This document shows positions 1-8,965 of a stretch of 40,846 bases of DNA, one piece after another (the first letter of the stretch is position 1; the number at the start of each line of letters is the position of its first letter). Position numbers and translations under genes: made by a program. The stretch spans positions 1 to 40,846 of the forward strand of contig NZ_CADEAR010000020.1 in the NCBI RefSeq assembly GCF_902825325.1, read 5' to 3'. Origin of the DNA: Brucella tritici (lineage in GTDB: Bacteria > Pseudomonadota > Alphaproteobacteria > Rhizobiales > Rhizobiaceae). The notes beneath the pieces were generated by a model. It was given only the letters and a program-made list of their open reading frames with translations, had not been told where the DNA came from and ran no database searches.

Positions 1-59
1 AAAGCAAAAGTTTTGACTGCCAGCCGGAAACCCATTCCGTCAATCACGAAAGACGTGGG

Positions 60-446
60 CTATTCGTTGCGCTCACGATTGATTGTTCCGGCTGGCATCT
101 TCAACTGCGAGAGTTCGCCAACCCTCCCCGCATTCGACAAGCCGACAGTGGCAAGGCAGGCGGCATGGGCTTCGCCGGAGCGCCGCGTTGCGACATGATG
201 CTTTTGCACGCTACGCGAGGTCATCATCTGCACCGCTTCGCCATACCCGGCCTGTGCCAGTCTTTCCTGCAATAAGACTGCCGGATCGACATCCAGCGTC
301 AGATCGTCATTGCGCACTTCCAGCCAGGCGACGGACTGCGCCGAGACGAAACCCGGACATGTCAGTGACCAGCTCAGAATGTTTTGCCGGTCTGGAAATT
401 CAGCCGTGAGCACCGGGCCGGAACAATGGATCGTAAAAGGCAGCAT
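60..446 (-). pseudogene. cbiZ: Adenosylcobinamide amidohydrolase (CbiZ-like) remnant
   Basis: The translated product resembles the CbiZ family, which removes the aminopropanol side of adenosylcobinamide during corrinoid salvage. Recognisable parts are a central MTSR segment and the GLSNAGRVGE stretch near the end, which corresponds to the conserved GxxNAxRxG block of the family. After the family-typical GTIN the frame stops early, but the next frame reads VSATNSP, which is how the family normally continues, so one frameshift is visible. The family is usually around 200 residues or more, and the remaining part is short and runs to the window edge. Start chosen at the ATG at 446, where similarity begins. 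A sequencing error is an alternative to true decay. Family assignment is by recall of motifs, moderate confidence. Confidence 0.5.
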
Positions 447-658
447 GACCAACCTATCGCAGATCGCTGCGGAGTTCGCGACCAGCGCCTTCCAGCCATC
501 CACAAGACTGCCCATAGGACTGGGATGTTGGAATGGGACCGGCGCGGCGATAAAGCACGCCTTCGTGACTTGGCCACGGTTTCACAAGACGGTATCTATC
601 TGCGAATATTGTTTCGCGCGTCACGGAAACGGACAAGCGGTTTGCTCTGGATTGGGAC

Positions 659-835
659 ATGATTAACGATCTCACCGATGAGATATTCTGGATATTCACC
701 ATCGGGTGCTGCATCCTTTTTATCATGCGCCTTCTTTCGCCTCCCCCGCGTCATAAGGTCGATCAAACACAAGACCTGACTGCATTGCGCCCTCGCCGCC
801 GTTCACGTCGCCGTCGCTTTCAGACACCGGACTGA
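659..835 (+). CDS. Possible small single-span membrane protein (58 aa)
   Basis: An ATG preceded by a G-rich stretch (GGATTGGG) opens a 58-codon frame. Residues about 8-25 form one hydrophobic segment (FWIFTIGCCILFIMRLL), followed by a proline-rich then arginine-rich tail. This would be a type of small inner-membrane protein with a basic cytoplasmic tail. A perfect inverted repeat, TTTTAAGC/GCTTAAAA, at 836-867 directly follows the stop codon. No family recognised. It could be a chance frame, but the hydrophobic segment, ribosome site and hairpin together favour a gene. Confidence 0.35.
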   Translation: MINDLTDEIFWIFTIGCCILFIMRLLSPPPRHKVDQTQDLTALRPRRRSRRRRFQTPD

Positions 836-1125
836 TTTTAAGCCTGCTGACCACATCAAGCTTAAAAGCGTCAATCCTTCGTAAGCTGTTCCGGCATCCG
901 CCTATAGCCCTGGCGTCAATTGCCGTTATGAAGCGCCAATTTCAGTGATTATTTAATCGATCACACCGCTGAAAGACGCTGCCAAACAATCCGCTTAGGC
1001 CACAGTTCTCTGGCTTCCCTGTTCATTTTGCTGTTGATGCAGGATCAGTTGATCTCCTTGGGCTTCATGAACGATACGAAACCTAAATGGCTCTTTGGTT
1101 CTGTCAGTCTGATTGAGCTTTATGG

Positions 1126-2307
1126 TTAACGATTTTGCCCATTCAGCGCTGCCATAAGCATTGGTCTGATCGAGAATGAGCCATTGGCAGCCTTTTCCGT
1201 CAGAATTCGCAAATAGCCACCAGCGGACTGAATCTGCTCATAGCGCTGCAGGATATAAGCGATCACGATGGATGCATTATGTGTTCCCAGCGTTTTCTTT
1301 GCGAGATCATAGAGCTTTCCATCGATCCCGAGGAAGGAGCGTACTCTCTCTGCCGTATTGGCCAAATCGTGCCAATGTCGGATGGATGAAAGGGCATAGG
1401 CCGTGATCTCTGGACAGGAACGAAGCACCATGTCGAGCGAAACCGTTGGCTCAACTGGAGCGCTGGTGATGTCTTTTACGCGCTGGTCGATAAAATCAGG
1501 CGTTGCCATTTCAAAATGGGAATCTGGATTCGATTCAATTTGCTGCCGCTCATTTTGAGATTCATTGGCGTGCAATTTTTGAACATTTTCATGAAGTTTC
1601 AATGCGTTATCGATTTCCGCACGAATGCGCAGCAAGGATTCGACCAGCGCTGCCAGTTCTCGATGCTCTGCACGACGCGGAATGCTGTCGACGATCAGGC
1701 GGAAACGATGATGGATGTCCTGCCAGTTACCGGCAAGATTCTCCTGAGCGGCGAATTCAACAAGCTTGGTGATATCACGGCGCAGCAAGGTCAGGCGTTC
1801 GCGCATTTCACGTAACGCTGTCTTTTGGGCCCTCACCTGCTCTGCAGCTGTTTCCAGTTCACAGGCACGGGCCAAGAGCGGTGTCAGTGAAAAGCCGAAT
1901 GCAATCTGCACGTCTCCACCCTTGGCACGACGCGCATAGCGCTTGCCATTCGGGCTGTCCTGTCGAAGGATGAAACCGGCATCGACCAGCGCTGCCAGAT
2001 GACGGCGCAAGGTTGCGTCTGCCATGCCATGGGCACGTAATGCCAGTTGCTTATTGGACGGGAACACAATCAGGCTGCTCTGCGCATTCAGTTCTGCTTC
2101 CGGATAGAATGATAAAAGCGCCGAAAGAACCGCCAGAGAACGATCATTCAGATTGAAATGCGTCTTTGCTTCACACAGCCAGCGATGCAGTTGCCATTTA
2201 TCGGCAACCGTTCCCGGTGCGATCTGCTGTGTGTTCTGTTGACTTGCCAACAAGGCAAGCGTCATCCTTCGACTGCCAAACGGCGTCGAGGCCAATTGAA
2301 TCTCCAT
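1126..2307 (-). CDS. repC: RepC, plasmid replication initiator
   Basis: RepC is the initiator of repABC replicons of Rhizobiales and acts at an origin that in studied plasmids lies inside repC itself. The 393-residue length is normal. The N-terminus carries the family signature TPFGSRRMTLALL, followed by a winged-helix region (to about residue 190), a coiled, charged middle part, and the conserved C-terminal block around residues 285-390 that includes RHWHDLANTAERVRSFLGI and YLRILTEKA. ATG at 2307 has a clear GGAAGG ribosome site. It is the last gene of repA-repB-repC; the 250-bp gap to repB encodes the antisense RNA that limits repC expression. Confidence 0.97.
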   Translation of the reverse strand: MEIQLASTPFGSRRMTLALLASQQNTQQIAPGTVADKWQLHRWLCEAKTHFNLNDRSLAVLSALLSFYPEAELNAQSSLIVFPSNKQLALRAHGMADATLRRHLAALVDAGFILRQDSPNGKRYARRAKGGDVQIAFGFSLTPLLARACELETAAEQVRAQKTALREMRERLTLLRRDITKLVEFAAQENLAGNWQDIHHRFRLIVDSIPRRAEHRELAALVESLLRIRAEIDNALKLHENVQKLHANESQNERQQIESNPDSHFEMATPDFIDQRVKDITSAPVEPTVSLDMVLRSCPEITAYALSSIRHWHDLANTAERVRSFLGIDGKLYDLAKKTLGTHNASIVIAYILQRYEQIQSAGGYLRILTEKAANGSFSIRPMLMAALNGQNR

Positions 2308-2366
2308 TTTCTTTCACCTTCCACAAGGCAAAAGAAATCCACCCGCCGAAATGACGCTAATTACAC

Positions 2367-2395
2367 TTGACAGTGATTCGTGGATTTGCGATTCT
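2367..2395 (+). promoter_or_regulatory. Promoter of the repABC antisense RNA
   Basis: A consensus -35 TTGACA (2367-2372) is followed after exactly 17 nt by GATTCT (2390-2395), a fair -10. It points opposite to repABC and leads directly into the short terminator-ended transcript between repB and repC. Confidence 0.7.
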
Positions 2396-2401
2396 CTAGC
2401 T

Positions 2402-2451
2402 GCTAAACCAATGAGAAGGGCTTCCACACGGCGACGTTTGGGGGCCTTTTT
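2402..2451 (+). ncRNA. Counter-transcribed RNA (incA/ctRNA) of repABC
   Basis: All repABC plasmids studied make a small RNA antisense to the repB-repC leader that blocks repC expression and gives incompatibility. Here a strong promoter and an intrinsic terminator define a transcript of about 50 nt on the strand opposite to the operon, in the expected position. The start is estimated at about 7 nt beyond the -10. The hairpin at the 3' end is the likely target-recognition loop (loop GCGA). Confidence 0.85.
2419..2451 (+). terminator. Intrinsic terminator of the antisense RNA
   Basis: Arms GGCTTCCACACG and CGTTTGGGGGCC (12 positions, one mismatch, two G-U pairs) enclose the loop GCGA and are followed by five T residues. 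Confidence 0.85.
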
Positions 2452-2557
2452 CTTTTGCTGTCTCGTTCCTCTTCCTGAACAGTTTCGACGCAAATACACT
2501 TACTATTGAACGCTACACAATCGAACCACGGCAACTGCCATCGTTCGTTACGCTTAC

Positions 2558-3550
2558 TTACTTCTCCTCACTCTGGAATGACGCATAGAGCTCATCCAGG
2601 TTGCGAGAAAGCCAATCGGCAAAACGAGGCCCGTTGGCAGCACTAAGCGCCAATGTAGCCGATTTGCCATTTTGTTTGATAATGGCGCTGACCGACTTGT
2701 CTGAAGCCGTCCAGCTGCTTCCGGGCCGCTGAGCCGCCTTGGTGACGGGCTTCTTCTGCTTGCTGCCCTTCAGATAGCCGTAAAGCTGCTCAAAGCGATC
2801 AACGGATGATGCATTTTCGAATGCCGATGTTGCCAGCAACTCTTCCGCGGCATCCTTTTTACCGGGGATTTCGATCAGCTTGCGCAGTTCCAGCCAGCGG
2901 TCACGCCCAATGCCCTTCGCTGCGCCGATGGCGAGAAGAATATGCTCCGGTATGGCCTTCGGAATGGTCAGCATCTTCGACAGCGTTTGATAATCGATCG
3001 TCAGTGCTGCCTGAATGGCCTCACGTTCAAAGCCGAGCGCTTCGAGGCGCGCCGCAAAGAAAACACGTTCAATGAAGCTCAGATTAGCTCGGGCGGAGTT
3101 TTCCTGACCCTGGCTCAATATATGTTCCAGATCGGCGAGGGGCTTGATGACCGCCCTAACCTTGATGCCCAGTTCCTTGGCCACCCGCGCGCGGCGATGA
3201 CCGAAAACGATCATATAGCGGTCGCTGGTCTCGGGATGCGGACGCACGAGAATAGGGCTGTCCTGTCCGCGCTCGCGGATGGCTTCCAGAAGTTCCTGGT
3301 ATTCTTCGTCATTCGTTTCAGGCAGGCGGTCCGCTACGAAGGAAACATCCAGATTGGCGGGATCAAGCTCGACAATGGCTTCCCCGTCGAGCTTTTGGGC
3401 AGCCTGTTTTGCGAGTTCGTCTATCGAAGCGGATAGAGACTTGGCGGCACCGAACCGGCGCGATACGTTTTCAACCGGCTGCGAAGCCTGTTCGGCAGCC
3501 GGTTCGTCCCGCATAACGCTTTCAAATATGTTCTTTCTTGCCATTCTCAT
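2558..3550 (-). CDS. repB: RepB, plasmid partition protein (ParB family)
   Basis: RepB binds the centromere-like parS of repABC plasmids and works with RepA in segregation. The 330-residue protein has the ParB N-terminal fold with VRPHP and the FGHRRARVAKELG motif (about residues 100-130), followed by QGQENSARANLSFIERVFFA and a helix-turn-helix region near residues 170-200. The C-terminus is expected to dimerise. ATG at 3550 is preceded by GAGGAC; a second ATG two codons later is possible. It lies 58 bp after repA. I found no convincing 16-bp rhizobial-type parS palindrome near the operon. Confidence 0.96.
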   Translation of the reverse strand: MRMARKNIFESVMRDEPAAEQASQPVENVSRRFGAAKSLSASIDELAKQAAQKLDGEAIVELDPANLDVSFVADRLPETNDEEYQELLEAIRERGQDSPILVRPHPETSDRYMIVFGHRRARVAKELGIKVRAVIKPLADLEHILSQGQENSARANLSFIERVFFAARLEALGFEREAIQAALTIDYQTLSKMLTIPKAIPEHILLAIGAAKGIGRDRWLELRKLIEIPGKKDAAEELLATSAFENASSVDRFEQLYGYLKGSKQKKPVTKAAQRPGSSWTASDKSVSAIIKQNGKSATLALSAANGPRFADWLSRNLDELYASFQSEEK

Positions 3551-3608
3551 GTCCTCAAACCGGTCAGAGACCTGATTTTATTCAATATTCGCCGCTTTAG
3601 ACGGCAGT

Positions 3609-4805
3609 CTAGCGCCCCCATGCCTCGTGAATGAGGCCGCGAATTTCGGCGTTGACCGCTTCCATGGCTTCCATGGCGCGATCATAGGTGCCGCGATTCA
3701 TCGATGAACGCTCAACCTCGTAAAGCGTCTGCTTGGTCAGGCCAGCGTCCGAAATCGCGGTTGATTTCAGCATCTGATGCTTCAGCATATGTGAGGCGAG
3801 CATGCTCTGCATGAAACCGACCATCTGTGCCTGGGGAACGTCGGTCGGCTCGTAACGGGTGATCAGATAGCGGAACCAGTCGAGCTGCACCGCACCACCT
3901 GCCTGACGAACGGTCTTCAGAATGTCACCAAGCATCAGGAGGAACTGCGACATCGACATGAGGTCGAGCATCTGCGGGTGAACAGTAATCAGGACGGAAG
4001 TTGCAGCAGAGAGTGCCGTCAGTGTCAGATAGCCAAGCTGGGGAGGGCAATCGATGACGACCACATCATAGTCACTATCCACATCGGAGAGAGCCTGCGC
4101 GATACGGTTCCAGAACGTTTTGCCCTCACCGCCATTCTGCATGGCGAGTGGCGTATCATATTCATACTCCTGAAGCTCCAGCATGGCCGGAATGATATCG
4201 AGACCGGGGAAATTCGTCCGGCGAATAACCTCGCGAATAGACTTCTTTTCGGAGTCGTAACGAATAGCCTCATAGAGTGACGGAAATTCATCCAGCTCCG
4301 GCTGGATGCCGTGCAGGGCCGAAAGCGAAGCCTGCGGATCGAGATCGATTGCAAGCACGCGATGACCGGTCAGAGCCATATGTTGCGCCAGATGCGCAGC
4401 TGTGGTGGTTTTGCCGGAACCACCCTTGAAGTTGACGACGCCGATGACCTGAAGTTTTTCATTGCCGCGGCGATGCGGAACGTAGCGCTTCACCTCGGCG
4501 CGCCCGTTCTGGTCAAGCCATTGGCGCAGTTCTTGAATCTGTTCGACGCTATAGGCACGGCGGCCACCTGTCAGAATGGTTGGCTCGACACCTTTGCCTT
4601 CCAGGTGTAGTTTCTTGAGATTGCTCGGAGAGACACCAAGGAAATAAGCAGCCTCGGCCATCGAAAACTGGCGCAGCATGCTTTTGCGCGCATCCGGCGG
4701 AAAGTTTTCGTGACGCAGCAGATTGAGCTTGCGAGAAATCTCGCGCCCTTGCGATAGTATCATGTCGTCAAACGACAAAGCTGCTGCTGGATTTGCGATA
4801 TTCAT
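3609..4805 (-). CDS. repA: RepA, plasmid partition ATPase (ParA family)
   Basis: RepA is the partition ATPase and the autorepressor of repABC. The 398-residue protein has an N-terminal helix-turn-helix (about residues 48-75, SMAEAAYFLGVSPSNLKKL), the deviant Walker A NFKGGSGKTTT at about 125-135, DLDPQASLS as the A' motif and VVIDCPPQLG as the Walker B region. ATG at 4805 has an AGGGA ribosome site. First gene of the operon; inverted repeats upstream are candidate RepA operators. Confidence 0.97.
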   Translation of the reverse strand: MNIANPAAALSFDDMILSQGREISRKLNLLRHENFPPDARKSMLRQFSMAEAAYFLGVSPSNLKKLHLEGKGVEPTILTGGRRAYSVEQIQELRQWLDQNGRAEVKRYVPHRRGNEKLQVIGVVNFKGGSGKTTTAAHLAQHMALTGHRVLAIDLDPQASLSALHGIQPELDEFPSLYEAIRYDSEKKSIREVIRRTNFPGLDIIPAMLELQEYEYDTPLAMQNGGEGKTFWNRIAQALSDVDSDYDVVVIDCPPQLGYLTLTALSAATSVLITVHPQMLDLMSMSQFLLMLGDILKTVRQAGGAVQLDWFRYLITRYEPTDVPQAQMVGFMQSMLASHMLKHQMLKSTAISDAGLTKQTLYEVERSSMNRGTYDRAMEAMEAVNAEIRGLIHEAWGR

Positions 4806-4821
4806 TACTTGGGATCCCTAG

Positions 4822-4921
4822 TGACGGCATTGGAACTGTTACCGCCTAAATACCGTCATTATGTCCGATTCTTATTCTATCGCAAGAGGCAGCCGCATTA
4901 ACAAAGAGTTAGCGCGGACAT
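4822..4921. promoter_or_regulatory. repABC promoter/operator region with inverted repeats
   Basis: Two pairs of inverted repeats lie just upstream of repA: TGACGG (4822-4827) with CCGTCA (4853-4858), and ATGTCCG (4861-4867) with CGGACAT (4915-4921). RepA proteins repress their own operon at inverted repeats in this position, so these are candidate operators. On the minus strand TTGTTA and a TAGAAT-like -10 lie between the outer arms, with a non-ideal spacer, so the promoter itself is uncertain. Confidence 0.4.
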
Positions 4922-5711
4922 TAAAATTAAACAAAATTTTATCGATTCTACTGGGATGGCTCTATCCTATTGTTTTTATGATGTTTTATGCGTTTTAGTC
5001 GGCCGTCTATAATTCAAGGATATCATCGGTTGCGAAATTTCAATCGAGAAGAGTCTATTTCCACACGGGAATAGGGCGGTTTCTCCAGCCGGCCAGAGAA
5101 TTCAACCGATTCTGTGTGGCGCGAACCTTGATGGCAACATTCCGATGTCGGATCGATAAGATCGGAGCCGAACGGGGTCGTTTTTAGTTCTGTTGCTGGT
5201 CAGGGAAACTGAACCATGCGCCGCTTTCCATTGAGTGTCGCAATCGGAAATGCGCTGGCGCGAATGACCGAGACCGGTTGCAGGCATATGATAGCTCGTT
5301 ATGTCGACCCTGCGTCTCTTTGGTTTTTGGGGCGATTGCGGGTGATGGTTTACTTGGTTGTTTTAGCCATCCGCTGTACCTGTGTCTCGATGCATGAATG
5401 GTGGGGGGCTGCATTGCATGCGGGGGAGGGCGACCATTGTACTTATGGAGTCCTGCTCCGAAACTCCGTAACGGTGTTCAGCCATGTCGAGCTTTCTCAG
5501 ATCGTTCAAGGCGGCAGTGTGCGACATGAAATTACGCTATGGCGGGCCCAAGCCCCAAATGAACGCGCCGGCCTTGAGCTTGTGCATCAGGAGGGGGGCA
5601 GACTTCGGGAGGCGATAGCGATCTTATCCGGCTGGCGGTTGGTTCGAGATGAGAGACTGGATTTCAGGACTGAAAGCCAGTCTGCAATAACACATTTGAT
5701 TTTTGTCGCTG
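4922..5711. other. Stretch without a supported gene
   Basis: AT-rich upstream of repA, then mixed sequence. A long open frame at 5216-5866 on the plus strand has no recognisable motif, no ribosome site, and runs through a known type of palindromic repeat, so it is not called. A short palindrome GAAATTTC lies near 5036. Confidence 0.5.
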
Positions 5712-5816
5712 TTAGAGCGCGTTTCGATCTGATTGAAACAGATCGGCGCTCTAATCATTTGTTTTTACGCGCATCTTTTCCGAAAACCGTTTCACACTTT
5801 TCGGGATGCGCTCTAA
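5712..5816. repeat. Palindromic intergenic repeat (RIME/Bru-RS-like)
   Basis: About 105 bp made of two hairpins. The first pairs AGAGCGC...GCGCTCT with inner CGATCTG/CAGATCG (5714-5752). The second pairs GCGCATC with GATGCGC around CGAAAA/TTTTCG (about 5769-5811). The composition and order match the dispersed palindromic intergenic elements common in Brucella, Ochrobactrum and rhizobia, recognised by recall. Such elements are non-coding and often seen near insertion sequences. Confidence 0.7.
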
Positions 5817-6180
5817 TGTGGTTTTCCACTTGGTGCGGGATGGATTTCTTAACCAAATCAGGGTAGCATCCAGACTATCAAAAGTGCTTGCCTATTTCGC
5901 CGCCTGCAGGCCGTTGCGGCACCAATATAATCTTCCTAAAGAGCCGATTCAGACCGTCAGACTAGCGAAAGCTAATTGTCGTTTTGCTTTAGCGTGATTT
6001 TAGATGGCTATATTTTTCAATAGGATGCCCGGAGGCATTCTCTCGCCTCCTAGGGGTGAGCGGGGCAGATTTGATGGGATGCCACTTCGCTGAGCACGGT
6101 CTCTCGGAGAATGGCTGATTGCGCATCTTGTCTTGGAGTTTCATAACATGATGAGATGACGCTACTCGGGAGGCATGCCG

Positions 6181-6261
6181 ATGCCCCAGATCGATATTGA
6201 TGGCTTAAGCGAAGAGGAACTCTATGCGTTGAGCGGCCGGATTTAGGATCAACTCGCGGCA
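6181..6261 (+). pseudogene. Small alphaproteobacterial gene cut off by an IS630 remnant
   Basis: GGGAGG at 6168-6173 precedes ATG 6181. The frame reads MPQIDIDGLSEEELYALSGRI, then a TAG at 6244, then in the same frame DQLAAL up to the IS630 end. The start resembles short rhizobial proteins that begin with an IDIDGLSEEEL-type segment followed by a helical stretch. The internal stop and the IS remnant immediately after make it a fragment. Function unknown. Confidence 0.4.
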
Positions 6262-6470
6262 TTAGAGCGTTTCATCTTTAACGGAACCATATCCGACATT
6301 TTCGAGATAGTTTTGGCATTCGGCGGACTGGATGGTTTCGACCAGCCTGCCGATATGACGCCATGTGTCGTCGATGGTGCGCTTTTGTGCATTTCTCATC
6401 CAATGTTTAATCTTGGAGAAGGTCTGTTCGATCGGATTGAGGTACGGCGAGTAGGGTGGCAGGAACCAGG
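6262..6470 (-). pseudogene. IS630-family transposase, C-terminal fragment
   Basis: The translated fragment contains WFLPPYSPYLNPIEQ followed by FSKIKHWMRN, the conserved C-terminal end of the IS630/Tc1-type DDE transposase including the final acidic residue (E of NPIEQ). Everything before the WFLPPYSP segment is missing, so there is no start codon and no activity is expected. It abuts the interrupted small gene on its other side. Confidence 0.8.
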
Positions 6471-6603
6471 GCCGCGTCGGCGGCTTTAATCAATTGGCGG
6501 ATGGTTGCGGTCATCGGATGCTGGCCTCCATCCAGCCAGCATCAATGAATCAGAACAAAGCTGATTTGGGAATCGCATTCGATTCAGAAGACCCGAAAAT
6601 GCT

Positions 6604-6847
6604 CTACCGTACGATTTTTGACTGCTCTTGTTCCGCCCCGATCTTGGCATCCCGCGTCTTCACATCAACCGAGGGCCCCGGTTTCTCTGCCACCTCGTCC
6701 AGAAGCTGCTTTCTCCAATCCGCGATCTGGTTCGGGTCCACGTCGAATTGCTGCACCAATTCCGCAGGCGTCTGTTCCCCCTTGATCGCGGCCAAGGCTA
6801 CTTTTCCTTGAGCGTGGGGCTGTGGTTCGCCGTGGCCGTTTGCTCAA
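6604..6847 (-). pseudogene. IS3-family transposase OrfA remnant, frameshifted
   Basis: The helix-turn-helix part ELVQQFDVDPNQIADWRKQLLDE is typical of the IS3/IS407 OrfA DNA-binding domain. The N-terminus is in other frames: SKR near 6847 and NHSPTLK in the third frame, showing at least one indel before KVALAAIKGE. It ends after about 60 residues without OrfB downstream. Probably a dead insertion sequence fragment. Confidence 0.75.
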
Positions 6848-7199
6848 CTTGATTCTCCTGTCGCGGCTATCTCACCGCTTTCAGGCATCGAACGTAAAAG
6901 AAAACGGCGTAAAGGATGACACTTTTAGGAAAATGAGCCCCTTTGAAATCGATTGCCATACCCTGTCACCTCACTCAATTATGCGCTCCGAAGGGACAGT
7001 AGTGCAGCAGAAGTGAAAATTTCGCGACAGAACCAGTCAAAATCATATCAATTTGGTATAAGCCGTATTTCCTCCAAATCATAACTTTGCGCCAGAACCT
7101 TGCGTTCGCCCGGCGCGCAAGGCGCACCTCGCCAAGCCCGTTAAGCGCTATCGCGCGCAAAGGCATGACGCTCACTCTTGCTGAGAAATCCACCGCGAA
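6848..7199. other. Stretch without a supported gene
   Basis: Lies between the IS3 remnant and the chimeric aspT locus. A 72-codon minus-strand frame (6975-7193) has no ribosome site or recognised motif. A GC-rich section near 7100-7160 has several short inverted repeats and may be another dispersed repeat. Nothing else seen. Confidence 0.4.
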
Positions 7200-7709
7200 T
7201 CATTGTATATTGACCCACCAAGAAACACCGTTGTCGTCGATGTATGGATCTCCACGGGCTGCACGTACACGTGCTAGTTCGTCTTCAAGTCTCTCTTGGT
7301 TCCTCGTAAGACTTAAACCATGCTCAAAATCCTGGGTAATATTTGGGTGCAAACCCCTCCCAAGGCTTCGAATATTTATAAGTTCGTGTATCGTAGATGG
7401 ACCGGTGTAATTCCGACGCCACTCATTCAACGCTTGACTGTTAACTAACTCATCAGCGTTCAACTGATCAAACCTATTTTGCAATGATTCATCTGGAACG
7501 TTGCGCGGGACATCTATAAATTCATCGCTACTATAATGACTAATACTACTACTTCTGCTACTACTTCTGCTGCTGCTGCTTATGCTACTACTTCTGCTAC
7601 TACTTCTGCTACTATTTTGGTCGCCGCCGCCGTGGAGCCGAGATCTTTCGCAAATTCTGCAGCAGGAGCTGGAAATCCGCCACGTGCTGGATTCCTCATG
7701 TTGAACCAA
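7200..7709 (-). CDS. Chimeric ORF with Ser/Arg repeat and unknown C-terminal domain
   Basis: The frame is open for 169 codons. Its first 32 codons lie antisense to nothing but overlap the end of aspT in another frame, so they are unlikely to be native. Residues about 33-60 are a serine-rich run of SSRS-type units encoded by a 12-nt tandem repeat. The last 100 residues (DEFIDVPRNVP to WWVNIQ) look like real, charged, helical protein, with an internal NQERLEDELARVRAARG segment. No family recognised. There is no convincing start codon with a ribosome site after the junction, so this is probably the 3' part of a gene whose 5' part was replaced by aspT. Confidence 0.35.
   Translation of the reverse strand: MVQHEESSTWRISSSCCRICERSRLHGGGDQNSSRSSSRSSSISSSSRSSSRSSSISHYSSDEFIDVPRNVPDESLQNRFDQLNADELVNSQALNEWRRNYTGPSTIHELINIRSLGRGLHPNITQDFEHGLSLTRNQERLEDELARVRAARGDPYIDDNGVSWWVNIQ
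7545..7614. repeat. 12-nt tandem repeat array (CTACTACTTCTG type)
   Basis: About six imperfect copies of a CTACTACTTCTG unit, with some copies drifted to CTGCTGCTGCTT or ATGCTACTACTT. The unit length is a multiple of three, so unit gain or loss changes the number of residues but not the frame. It is read as Ser/Arg in one minus frame and Val/Ala/Glu in the aspT frame. Confidence 0.8.
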
Positions 7710-8965
7710 CCAAACGCGAGGCCGGAAATCAAGGCGCCACCACCGGATCCCAATGACAGCTCCCAGCCACGGATGTTGAGCGAGAATTGACCAAGAAGAA
7801 GGCCGACGACGATACCGAGGCCGAGAAAGACAAAGTCCGTACTGCCGACTTTGGGCAGTGGCTTACCCAATGCATGTATCGCGCGTGTGACGGGCTCATC
7901 CTGACCATAAAGGGTCAGGACGTCTCCTTCATGGAGAACTGTACCCGGTAATGCCGGAATGGTCTGACCCAAACGGCGAACGTTGGATATGAATATTCCG
8001 CGCCGAAGATCCGGCGACGCTAATTGGCGCAATTGGCGGATCTGACGTCCAAAAGCTTCTTTTCGAATGAGAACGACTTCGCGGGTAACAAGCGCCAGAC
8101 TGGTGCCGTCCGGTACGGGCACTTCCTCGCCAAAAAAGTCCTGAACTGCGATAACCGCGTTGCGGCGTCCATGGACAATAACAATATCACCTGGCTTCAA
8201 CAGGAAATTGGGATCTGTTTGAAGGATTCTTCCATGACGACGAACACGTTCAATCGTGACTGCCCAGTTCCAGTCTTTCTCCACCCCACTAATCGTCTGC
8301 CCGGCAAGGGACCCTGCGCGAAAAGCACGGGCCACGAACATGGGTAAGCCCTCAACCTGATTCTCCTCATCGTCCTCAGAACCAAGTTTGCGGGCGAGAA
8401 CCTGGGCTTTGGTTTTGAGGTCGACTCTTAAAAGCATTGGTGCAAGCTGGGTGGTAAACAATACAATCGCGATCAGGCCGAACAGATAAGTAAGACTATA
8501 GGCCGTAGCGACATTGGCCTGTAGCTGTTCGATTTGTTCTGGCGAAATAGCCAAATGTGAGATTGCTTGAGATGCTGTTCCGATAACCGCAGATTCAGTC
8601 GCAGATCCAGCAAAAAGCCCAGTTGCTGTTCCAATATCGAGCTTGAACAGAATGATAGCCGTCGAGACAAGAAAGGTGACGCATACAACTTCGATTATGG
8701 AAAAGACTCCATAACGCCATCCGCCTCTGATATTGGCAAAGAACTGTGGCCCGGCAGTAAACCCCAGCGCGTAAATAAAGAGGGTGAACGCGCTGTCCTT
8801 CAGGTCCGCAGACATGCGAACACCGAGCTGTCCTATAGCCAGTGCCGCCAATAACGTCCCGCAGACTCCACCTAATCGGATAGGACCGACGCGCAGCTGA
8901 CCGATGAGGTAACCAATCGCGAGTGAGACAAAGAGCGCTACGACAGGGTCCTTGAGAAAATACAT
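7580..8965 (-). pseudogene. AspT/YidE-family transporter, C-terminally truncated
   Basis: The family comprises aspartate:alanine-exchanger-like membrane proteins with two membrane halves flanking cytoplasmic RCK/TrkA-C domains. The N-terminal membrane half (residues 1-175, several spans), both regulatory domains (about 205-375, with LKPGDIVIVHG and LHEGDVLTLYG) and the first spans of the second half (about 378-445) are present. After PAPAAEFAKDLG the normal continuation into the last spans is missing, replaced by repeat-encoded residues and a stop. Members are usually about 540-560 residues; this has 461. Loss of the last spans suggests no transport. ATG at 8965 fits the family start. Confidence 0.75.

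Noticed and set aside
840..5100. Search for a parS site of the GTTNNNNGCNNNNAAC type around repABC
   Set aside because: No convincing 16-bp palindrome was found by eye; the centromere may be elsewhere on the replicon or of another sequence.
5216..5866. 216-codon open frame on the plus strand
   Set aside because: No recognisable motif or ribosome site, and its second half is a dispersed palindromic repeat.
6975..7193. 72-codon minus-strand frame with MPLRAIALNGLGEVRLARR
   Set aside because: No ribosome site; may be part of a GC-rich dispersed repeat, but I cannot confirm it, so not called as a gene.
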